Source: RH-AL1 sp965198485
GTDB taxonomy: Bacteria > Pseudomonadota > Alphaproteobacteria > Rhizobiales > Beijerinckiaceae
Assembly: GCA_965198485.1 (NCBI GenBank)
Contig: CBDAPQ010000005.1
Location: 868,001-932,000 of the forward strand
Reading direction: 5' to 3'
DNA length: 64,000 nucleotides
Under the pieces are notes generated by a model. It was not told the DNA's origin and made no database searches. It was given only the letters and a program-made list of their open reading frames with translations. Of the stretch, positions 17,856-25,269 are shown piece after piece. Each line of letters starts with the position of its first letter. The first letter of the stretch is position 1. The position numbers were made by a program, and so were the translations under genes.

Positions 17856-18135
17856 TCCGCGGCCCTCGATCGTCTCGAATCCGACCTGGAAGCCGAGCTC
17901 CTTCTCAGCGTTCCGGCGATTGGCTCCGCGCACGGTGTGAGGCTGCCAGCCGAAGGCGGCGACGATCTCCTCGGTGCTGGCACCCTCCGGCGCTTCGAGC
18001 ATCGCGACGAGCCGCGCCTGCTTCGTTCCGGCGCGGCCTTGCGTCGGCTTGATCTCCGCTGAGGCCATGGGCCTGATGTCGAGGCCGAGCGCCAGGCGAC
18101 CATCGTCGCCGATGATGAGGGTTTCCTGCCCATTC
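17855..18135 (-). pseudogene. DUF3489 fragment, frameshifted
   Basis: Encodes TLIIGDDGRLALGLDIRPMA through QGRAGTKQARLVAMLEAPEG and EEIVAAFGWQPHTVRGA, then a frameshift (NRRNAEKELGF in place of IAGALKKRLGL) and EGRGR. It lacks the first ~50 residues of the intact protein. It joins directly to the decayed RcnR-like fragment. Confidence 0.8.
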
Positions 18136-18189
18136 TTGCACCGCGGTCTTGTTCGCGACCGAAATTGCTTGGCGCGATATGGCCGAGCT

Positions 18190-18815
18190 TCACGCCATCC
18201 TCACGGTCCGCTGAGGGAGGAGCCAGAACCCCCCCAGGCGCCCGTTCACGCCGGCCGCTCCCGGTTCTCCTGGCTCCCCGCTGATCCTTCCATCGCCCGG
18301 TCGACCTCCGGCGCCGCCGCTGCCGCCTCGACCGCCCGCCCGCCCGCCCCGTAGATCATCATGCGCGCTTCGGGCATGCGGTCGAGCAGATGGCGCGGCT
18401 CCAGGCGCCAGTATGGCGTCGGGACAAAGCGATTGGTCCTCGGCGCGGAAAGAGATGCAGACAATCGCGGTATCACCGCCACGGCCCCCGGGACCCCCGC
18501 GCCCGCTGCATCTCCTCTGGAATAGCCGGAACAGCCAAGCCGGAGCGATCGTCGCCTGGCCTGGGCCGCCTTCACCTCCTGGACCGCCTGGCCCCCGTCG
18601 GTCCTGATCCACAACTGACCTTCGCCATCGATACGCTCGATCCCCCTGATCGTCAGGCTCGCGCCCGGTGCACCCGACGCACCGGGGTGACCGGTCGCCC
18701 CGGTGTCGCCAGCGCGCCGTACCGCCGCCGTAGGGAGAAACTTTCGAAAGGGAGCCGACGGCACAACATCTGCAGCTGAAACGTCGAAAGTCGCTCCCTT
18801 ACCGATGCTGATGAT
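18190..18815 (-). pseudogene. collagen-like Gly-X-Y protein, frame interrupted at a G run
   Basis: The first part reads GIISIGKGATFDVSAADVVP, then collagen-like GDTGATGHPGASGAPGA and LTIRGIERIDGEGQLWIRTD. At a run of five G (about 18598) the sense moves to another frame: GPGGPGGEGGPGQ, later GRGGPGGRGGDTAIVCISF and GEPGEPGAAGVNGRLGG. One extra G would join the two. A seven-G run lies near the 3' end. Collagen-like bacterial proteins are often surface or spore-coat-like fibres. The break could be decay, sequencing error or slipped-strand phase variation. The 5' end is uncertain (GTG at 18764, or upstream). Confidence 0.6.
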
Positions 18816-19099
18816 CCCACACCGTCCAGTCTACGGCTCCGACGCCCGTCGCTAGCCTGAGCGTAGTAAATTCCGGAATGCGCAGGACGACGATCTCCAT
18901 GCCGCGCGCCTCGCACGCCTCTAAAAATATGCTTTTTGCCCTTCTTCGTACGGCGGGAAAACAGCATGCGCGCGCTTCGAGGCTTGCAATTGCTAAAGAG
19001 CGGGTGGACCTTGCGCAAGTCGTTCGGTGTGGCATTTGCTAGTGGCAGTCCAGCGGCTGTTGAGTGGCGAACAAGACTGCTGCACTAAGAGGACCGGGT

Positions 19100-19375
19100 T
19101 TGTCTCACACCATACAAGAGAAGCAAAAGCTCTTAGCCCGAGTGCGCCGCATCCGCGGCCAAGTCGAGGCTATCGAACGAGCTTTGGAAAGCGATTACGG
19201 CTGTGACAAAGTCATGCACCTCATCGCCGGTGTGCGTGGAGCGACCGCTGGATTGATGGCGGAAGTGGTCGAAGACCATGTCCGCCGACATCTCATCGAC
19301 GAGACGCAGCCAACTCTTCTACGTGAAGAGGGAGTCGAGCAATTGCTCGAAGTCGTGCGTGCCTATCTGAAGTGA
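19100..19375 (+). CDS. RcnR/CsoR-family metal-sensing repressor
   Basis: A 91-residue all-helical repressor of the DUF156 (CsoR/RcnR/FrmR) family, started at TTG 19100 so that the N-terminus is (M)SHTIQEKQKLLARVRRIRG. The candidate metal ligands His3, Cys35, His60 and His64 are all present, the pattern of the Ni/Co sensor RcnR; formaldehyde-sensing FrmR has Glu at 64. Expected action: the apo-repressor blocks an efflux gene until Ni or Co binds. No efflux gene follows directly; the CbiX-ferredoxin gene is the only cobalt-related neighbour. Confidence 0.85.
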   Translation: MSHTIQEKQKLLARVRRIRGQVEAIERALESDYGCDKVMHLIAGVRGATAGLMAEVVEDHVRRHLIDETQPTLLREEGVEQLLEVVRAYLK

Positions 19376-19561
19376 AACAGAATGCATCATGAGAGACTGT
19401 ACCTCTATAGGTTCCAACCCTATCGTGATTGGACGCGTCTGGATCGTGTGTTGACACCCGACTACGATGGTTACTAGAAAGATCGACTTGACGGGCTAGG
19501 CACGCCCTCGTTGCTCGGTGCACCCGTCGCAACCTCATGAAAGGCCGCACATGTCAGCCGC

Positions 19562-19620
19562 GGCTGAAGGTTGATTTGAGTTGATTTGGTTTCCCGCGCA
19601 GAGGGGAAAACCCCGAACGG
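19562..19620. repeat. recombinase-linked hairpin repeat, third partial copy
   Basis: Carries GAAGGTTGATTTGAGTTGAT, then CCGCGCAGAGGGGAAAACCC, as in the copies at 6726 and 51462, but stops after the hairpin. The surrounding 19376-19935 contains no gene I can support. Confidence 0.65.
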
Positions 19621-19935
19621 CAACATCTCGAGCATTCGGCGCGGCTGCTTCTTCATCCAAAGCTAGCCAGAAGCGGCAGTCTGGCTGATTTCTGTCATGG
19701 TGCTCTGGTGCACGTGTCTAATCTCGACATCGACTGCATTGCTTCACTTGACCTCTTCGTACGCGGCCCAAACCCGTGGCGTGGCGCCTAGCGGAAAGCG
19801 CTCAAAGTCATGTCGGAGGTCCCGCCCAGCCTTCGCCTTCATTCGCTGCGCAAACAGATGCACAAGCGTTCTCGACCACAATCATTCGCACATCACGATG
19901 TGCAATCGCTGGCGTAGCAGGCCCGAAGATCCGCA

Positions 19936-22900
19936 ATGAACGTCTATTCAGCGCCTTCCGTCGACCGAAACGAAGGCTCTCCGCCGCTCAACGGTGAAGC
20001 TCGCCTCCGGCGAATACTGGAAAGTGCGGTGGACTACGCGATCATCGCCATGGATCTCGATGGACTGGTCATCGAATGGAATGAGGGCGCTCGTCTCACG
20101 CTTGGGTGGAGCGCCGAAGAGATGCTCGGCAAGCCCGCCAGCACGTTCTTCACGATGGAGGACCGGCGGGCCGACATCCCTCAGGCCGAGATGAAAGCCG
20201 CTCTGACGCAAGGCCATGGCAGCGACGAACGCTGGCACTTGAGAAAGGATGGCTCCTCGTTCTGGGCGAGCGGCGAGATGATGCCGCTGCACGACGATGC
20301 CGGATTGATCCAGGGCTTCATCAAGGTTCTGCGTGATCGCACCGTTCAGAAGCAGGCTGACGAGAAGCAGAGGATGGAGGCGGAGTTCCTCCGCAGCGTG
20401 CTCGAGGCTTCTAGCGACTGCATCAAGATCCTCGATCTGGACGGCCATCTCGAGTTCATGAGCGCGGGCGGGCAACGGGTTATGGAGGTCGGCGACTTCG
20501 ACGCGATAAGCGGGTGCGCTTGGACCGGGTTTTGGCAGGGCCCCTTGAAGGCGGAAGCGATGCGGGCTGTTCAGGCCGCGCGGGCCGGCGGGACCGGGCA
20601 CTTCCAGGGACTTGCCGACACGATGGCCGGCACGACGAAGTACTGGGACGTGCAGGTCACGCCGATGCCCGGTGCGGACGGCAAGCCGCGGAAGCTGCTA
20701 TCCGTCTCGCGCGACATCACCGACATGCATACCGCGGGGGCGGCGCTCAGCGAGAGCGAGGCGCATTGGCGGGGCCTCTTCGAGAAGCTGCGCGAAGGAT
20801 TCATCCTCGGCGAGCTGGTCCGCGACGCCGACGGCGCGGTCACTGATTGGCGCTACCTCGATGTCAATCCCGCCTGGGGAGAGCTGGTCGGGATCAGGCC
20901 CGAGGACGCACGCGGCCGTACGATCCGCGACCTGTTTCCCGGCATCGAGGACGCCTGGGTCGACGAAATGGCTGCCGTGGTCGGGAGCGGCCGACCAACC
21001 GCCTTCACGCGGAAGGTCGGCGCGTTGTCCCGGTGGTACGAGGGGCGCGCCTTCGGATTGCAGGGCGACCGTTTCGCCGTGCTCTTCCTGGAAGTGACCG
21101 AACGGACCCTGGCGGATTGGCGGCGTCGCGCCCTGATCGAACTCGACGATCGTCTCCGCGATCGCGTCGGGATCGCCGACATGTCTCATGCCGCCGCGGA
21201 GATCATTGGTCGAACGCTCGATGTCGACCGCGCCGGCTACGGAACGGTGAGCGGCGCCGGCGACACCGTCGAGATCGCGCGCGACTGGACCTCGGCCGGG
21301 CTCGCGGGTCTCGGATCGCCCCATCAGATGCGAGACTACGGGTCATACATCGACGATCTTCGCCGCGGCGACACTGTGGTCATCGACGACGTCGCTTGCG
21401 ACCCGCGCACGCGCGACAATGCAAGTGCGCTGCAGACGTTGAGCGTTGCCGCTCTCGTCAACGTTCCGCTCCTCGAGTTCGGCCAGCTGGTCGCATTCCT
21501 CTTCGTCAGCTGCGCGACGACTCGCGCCTGGACGGAGGAAGAGGTCAACTTCGTCCGCAACGTCACCGAGCGCACGCGCTCATCCGTCGAGCGTCGGCGC
21601 GCCGAGCAGAAGCTCCAGCAGCTCGCCGTGACGCTGGAGCAGCAGGTCGAGGAGCGCACCAACGAGCGCGACCGTCTCTGGCAGTTGAGCGACGACCTTC
21701 TCGTGGTCGCCGACTACGAAGGAGGCATCCTGCGCGTCAGCCCGTCCTGGACTCGCCTCCTGGGCTACAGCGAGACCGAACTCCTGACGGGGACCTACGA
21801 GCGGATCATCCACCAAGATGATTTTGCCGCCGTGATGGACGCGCTGACGACCATGCGGGAAAGCGGCAAGCCGGCTCGTTTCGAGGACCGTCTGCTCGCA
21901 GCCGACGGCACGTGGAAATGGACGTCATGGACGCTCTCGCCCGAACCCGGCGGCCGAAGGCTGACGGGCGTCGGCCGCGACATCACCGAGCAGCGTCGCA
22001 TCGAGGAGCAGCTACGGCAGTCGCAGAAGATGGAGGCGGTGGGCCAGCTCACCGGCGGCCTGGCGCACGACTTCAACAACCTGCTGACCGGCATCACCGG
22101 CAGCCTCGAGCTGCTGCAGACGCGGGTGGCCCAGGGCCGGCTGAGCGACGTCGACCGCTACGTCAACGCCGCCCAGGGCGCCGCCAAGCGCGCCGCGGCT
22201 CTGACGCACAGGTTGCTGGCCTTCTCGCGCCGGCAGACGCTGGAGCCGAAATCGACGGACGTGAACCGGCTGGTGGCCGGCATGCAGGAGCTGATCCAGC
22301 GAACGGTCGGCCCGGAGATCGCGGTCGAAAGCATCGCTGCTAGCGGCCTGTGGAACACCCTGATCGATCCCGGTCAGCTCGAGAACGCCTTGCTCAACCT
22401 GTGCATCAACGCGCGCGACGCGATGCCCGGCGGCGGCACGCTGACCATCGAGACCGGCAACCGCTGGCTCGAACAACGCGCCGCACAGGAGCGCGAGCTG
22501 ACGCCGGGCGAGTACGTGTCGCTCAGCGTCAGCGATACCGGCACGGGTATGCCTGCGGAGGTCATCGCACGCGCGTTCGATCCGTTCTTCACGACCAAGC
22601 CGATCGGTCAGGGCACCGGGCTCGGCCTGTCGATGATCTACGGCTTCGCGCGCCAGTCCGGCGGCCAAGTCCGTATCTATTCCGAGGTCGGCGACGGCAC
22701 GATGGTGCGCCTCTACCTTCCCCGGCATGTCGGCAGCGCCGATACCGGGAAGGCGGAAGCCGATCTTGCCGAAGCGCCTCGCGCCGAGGCGGGCGAGACG
22801 GTGCTGGTCGTCGACGACGAGCCGACCGTGCGCATGCTGGTCACCGAAGTGCTGGAGGAATTGGGCTACACCGCCATCGAGGCCGCCGACGGCGCGGGTG

Positions 22901-23157
22901 GCCTCAAGGTGCTGCAGTCGGATGTCCGCATCGACCTGCTGGTGACCGACGTGGGACTACCCGGCGGCATGAACGGCCGACAGGTCGCCGATGCCGCGAG
23001 GATCGCGCGACCGAAGTTGAAGGTCCTCTTCATCACCGGCTATGCCGAGAATGCGATCCTGAGCCACGGTCACCTCGATCCCGGCATGCACGTGCTGACC
23101 AAGCCGTTCGCGATGGAGACGTTGGCCAGCCGGATAAAGGACCTGATCTCCGGGTGA
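19936..23157 (+). CDS. hybrid sensor histidine kinase/response regulator (PAS-GAF-PAS-HK-REC)
   Basis: A 1073-residue soluble hybrid kinase. Domain order: PAS (~25-145, WNEGARLTLGWSAEEMLGK), PAS (~150-270), PAS-like (~280-395), GAF (~400-555, with VNVPLLEFGQLVAFLFV), a coiled segment (~560-590), PAS (~590-700), HisKA with phospho-accepting His711 in GGLAHDFNNLLTGI, HATPase (NARDAMPGGG, DTGTGMP, GTGLGLSMIYGF) and a C-terminal receiver with Asp1005 in LLVTDVGLPGGMNG. No membrane segment, so it senses cytoplasmic signals, possibly light, redox or small molecules. No output gene is adjacent, so phosphotransfer to a distant partner is likely. The start is ATG 19936. Confidence 0.93.
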   Translation: MNVYSAPSVDRNEGSPPLNGEARLRRILESAVDYAIIAMDLDGLVIEWNEGARLTLGWSAEEMLGKPASTFFTMEDRRADIPQAEMKAALTQGHGSDERWHLRKDGSSFWASGEMMPLHDDAGLIQGFIKVLRDRTVQKQADEKQRMEAEFLRSVLEASSDCIKILDLDGHLEFMSAGGQRVMEVGDFDAISGCAWTGFWQGPLKAEAMRAVQAARAGGTGHFQGLADTMAGTTKYWDVQVTPMPGADGKPRKLLSVSRDITDMHTAGAALSESEAHWRGLFEKLREGFILGELVRDADGAVTDWRYLDVNPAWGELVGIRPEDARGRTIRDLFPGIEDAWVDEMAAVVGSGRPTAFTRKVGALSRWYEGRAFGLQGDRFAVLFLEVTERTLADWRRRALIELDDRLRDRVGIADMSHAAAEIIGRTLDVDRAGYGTVSGAGDTVEIARDWTSAGLAGLGSPHQMRDYGSYIDDLRRGDTVVIDDVACDPRTRDNASALQTLSVAALVNVPLLEFGQLVAFLFVSCATTRAWTEEEVNFVRNVTERTRSSVERRRAEQKLQQLAVTLEQQVEERTNERDRLWQLSDDLLVVADYEGGILRVSPSWTRLLGYSETELLTGTYERIIHQDDFAAVMDALTTMRESGKPARFEDRLLAADGTWKWTSWTLSPEPGGRRLTGVGRDITEQRRIEEQLRQSQKMEAVGQLTGGLAHDFNNLLTGITGSLELLQTRVAQGRLSDVDRYVNAAQGAAKRAAALTHRLLAFSRRQTLEPKSTDVNRLVAGMQELIQRTVGPEIAVESIAASGLWNTLIDPGQLENALLNLCINARDAMPGGGTLTIETGNRWLEQRAAQERELTPGEYVSLSVSDTGTGMPAEVIARAFDPFFTTKPIGQGTGLGLSMIYGFARQSGGQVRIYSEVGDGTMVRLYLPRHVGSADTGKAEADLAEAPRAEAGETVLVVDDEPTVRMLVTEVLEELGYTAIEAADGAGGLKVLQSDVRIDLLVTDVGLPGGMNGRQVADAARIARPKLKVLFITGYAENAILSHGHLDPGMHVLTKPFAMETLASRIKDLISG

Positions 23158-23302
23158 TGTCACTCGCCAGCTCGTCAGGGCCTGCCTGAAAGGAGCAACC
23201 GTTAAACGTCTGCTTCCTAGACGCGCGCTGCGGATCTGCAACGACCGGATTTGGCGCGAAGCTGCCCGGTGGCTTCCCAACCTGGATCGGGAAGCTCGCT
23301 CG

Positions 23303-23880
23303 CTAAAGCTCAGTGCCTTCCGCCAGTGTCAGGGCGTCTTCGACATCAACACCGAGATAGTAGACTGTGCTCTCAATCTTGGTGTGCCCGAGCAGGATCT
23401 GGACGGCGCGCAGGTTGCCCGTCCGCTTGTAGATGATCGATGCCTTGGTTCGTCGGAGGGAGTGCGTGCCATAGTCCTTCGCATGAAAGCCGATACGAAT
23501 GACCCATTCGTCGACCAGCCGGGCGTACTGCCGAGTGCTGATGTGGGCGGCATGATCGATACGGCTTGGAAAGGCGAAGTCGTCGATGCCACCGCACCGC
23601 CGCTCGAGCCAAGCCAGGATAGTGGTTCGAGCGGGCTCCAGGATCTCGAACTGGACCGGCCTTCCGTCTTCTGCTGCATGACGATCGCTCGCGCCCGCAC
23701 GTGACCGCCGCTCACGAACTCGCCGATCTTGATTTTGACGACGTCGCATCCGCAAAGCTCGCTGTCGATGGCGAGATCGAACAGAGCTCGGTCCCGCACC
23801 CGCCGCTCGCGGGGGAGCGCGTTTGAGAACGAGCGAACGAACAAGGACGAGAGAGTCAAGCTCATCGCGAGCTTCACCAA
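23303..23880 (-). pseudogene. site-specific tyrosine integrase, frameshifted
   Basis: The 5' part (LRERRVRDRALFDLAIDSEL-type start, CGCDVVKIKIGEFVSGGHVR) is in one frame as far as QQKTEGR near 23660; the 3' part is in another: PVQFEILEPARTTILAWLER, THSLRRTKASIIYKRTGN (HxxR) and ILLGHTKIESTVYYLGVDVE (His and catalytic Tyr). A one- or two-base change breaks the gene. Length and motifs match a small core-only phage-type integrase common in rhizobial and Sphingomonas plasmids. Confidence 0.82.
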
Positions 23881-23962
23881 ATCCTTTCATTGAGCGCGCC
23901 TCGGAACTTTCCAGAGATCGTCATCTTGTGCCGCGGCACGCTCTCAAGAGGAAGGCCGACCC

Positions 23963-24097
23963 ATGCACATGTTCGACTGGATCTTCTTCGCCATAATGAT
24001 CCCGATCCCGGCTCTTCTCGCCTGGGACATGTATTTGAACCGGCCATCAGCGCAGCGCAAACAGTCCGCCTTGGTCGACGGCGGAATTAAGAGGTAG
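23963..24097 (+). CDS. 44-residue single-span membrane protein
   Basis: The ATG at 23963 follows a GAGGAAGG ribosome binding site and gives MHMFDWIFFAIMIPIPALLA then a basic tail ending GGIKR at TAG 24097. One membrane helix of about 20 residues is clear. No family recognised. Confidence 0.5.
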   Translation: MHMFDWIFFAIMIPIPALLAWDMYLNRPSAQRKQSALVDGGIKR

Positions 24098-24187
24098 GGC
24101 GCTTGCGCCGCCAGGCCTCCCTGCGTGTCATCCCATCCTACGGGATGAGCCGATCGAAATGTGACGCTGCGCATGGAGCCGAGTTTC

Positions 24188-24322
24188 ATGAAGAAGTAGC
24201 GCCGAAGCATTCAACCCAAGCCGAAGCCGATTGAGCCGAGGCTCTTCATCGCGATCATTGCATCGGCAGTTTTCGCAGGCGTCTTTGTGGGACTCGTCGT
24301 CATCGGCCATCATGGGGGATAG
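24188..24322 (+). pseudogene. small membrane protein with an amber codon at position 4
   Basis: From ATG 24188 the frame reads M-K-K-stop(TAG 24197)-R-R-S-I-Q-P and then stays open through a clear membrane helix (RLFIAIIASAVFAGVFVGLV) to TAG 24322. There is no in-frame ATG, GTG or TTG before the helix that would bypass the stop. It looks like an inactivated small gene. Confidence 0.45.
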
Positions 24323-24350
24323 AGCGGCCTGCGCCGGGCCGCTCCGCTTT
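24321..24350 (+). terminator. possible rho-independent terminator
   Basis: AGCGGCC, a short loop, then GGCCGCT, directly after the TAG at 24322 and followed by a short pyrimidine-rich stretch (CCGCTTTGCTT). The stem is strong and the T-run weak. Confidence 0.4.
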
Positions 24351-24434
24351 GCTTCGTCGCCACGTGACTATGGTATGCTGAAGATGCGGGCGCCCCGGGT
24401 TGTCGAAGGCGAGAGGACCCAGGTTGTGTAAGTG

Positions 24435-24511
24435 AGCGTTAAATTCCTCGCGCCGTCGGTGCCTGCCGCGGCGGCGGCGAGGACAGCGGCTTGCGTGTCG
24501 GTGAGCTTCAT
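24435..24511 (-). pseudogene. DUF3489 N-terminal fragment
   Basis: Encodes MKLTDTQAAVLAAAAAGTDG, equivalent to the first 20 residues of the intact gene at 5088-5546. The ~60 bp upstream also match that gene's leader (CACTGGA and GGCTGGAACC boxes). The rest is missing. Confidence 0.72.
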
Positions 24512-24829
24512 CGGAGATCTTCAGCGGGCGGCCGAAGCAGCGGCCCACTGGACGAAGGTTCGCAGACGCTACCCAGGCGGCTGGAACCGGTTTGCTGATC
24601 GCAAGCCTTCGGCCGATCCGCTGACTAAGCGCTGCGATGCATGCCCGCTTTGGCGCTATAGGTCCATCCATAGTTTACGAGTCCCGCTCAGCGCTCGTTG
24701 GTATTGAAGACTTGGGCAGAGTAGAGCTGTTCCAATCTCGTGATAGATGGTTGTACCGAGACAATCTTAATGTAGCGTGAGCTGCCATACTCACCACCAA
24801 GGTGTGACTCGCACGCACGTGGAACGGCA

Positions 24830-25072
24830 ATGGACGAACTGAACGGCCGCATGATCGCGTGCCAGCTTATGGTAGCGGGGCTCATCGCCCGAGTTGCCAA
24901 CGAGTCGAAAGATCCACTGACGTTCCTGACGGAGTTTCGCGACGAGATCCGCGCCGTCGCATCGCAGATCAGGATCGCCGGGTCATCCGATCCCTCCCGC
25001 ACGCGGATGATCGCGCGGGAAACGATCGACGAGCTCTTCTCGCTGATGAAGCCGCCGGCCGCCGATCCATAG
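24830..25072 (+). CDS. 80-residue hypothetical protein
   Basis: An ATG-started helical, soluble protein (GRMIACQLMVAGLIARVANE, DPLTFLTEFRDEIRAVASQI). The coding look is good; no named family recognised. Not linked to neighbours: the 200 bp that follow form the leader of the iron operon. Confidence 0.55.
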   Translation: MDELNGRMIACQLMVAGLIARVANESKDPLTFLTEFRDEIRAVASQIRIAGSSDPSRTRMIARETIDELFSLMKPPAADP

Positions 25073-25269
25073 GCGAAGCGGCTTTTCTCCGTGGCTGCGA
25101 GCGTACACAGTCGAGAACGACTATAAATTTCGTTTTTTGAACGATTATAGGTTTGCATCAGATGGTTGGACAGCGGCTCACCAACGTGTGATTGGCCGAT
25201 CACGCGATCGGTCGAGCCAAGTATCCGTCGAGCCGAGTAGGGCCGCTCGCGGGTTTGTAGGGGGGTAAA
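25073..25269 (+). promoter_or_regulatory. leader region of the siderophore receptor operon
   Basis: A 197-bp intergenic region with an AT-rich patch around 25115-25150 (GACTATAAATTTCGTTTTTT) inside high-GC DNA, where promoter and iron-regulator binding would be expected. The ribosome binding site is AGGGGGG, five bases before ATG 25270. No perfect Fur or iron-control-element consensus is apparent. Confidence 0.4.
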
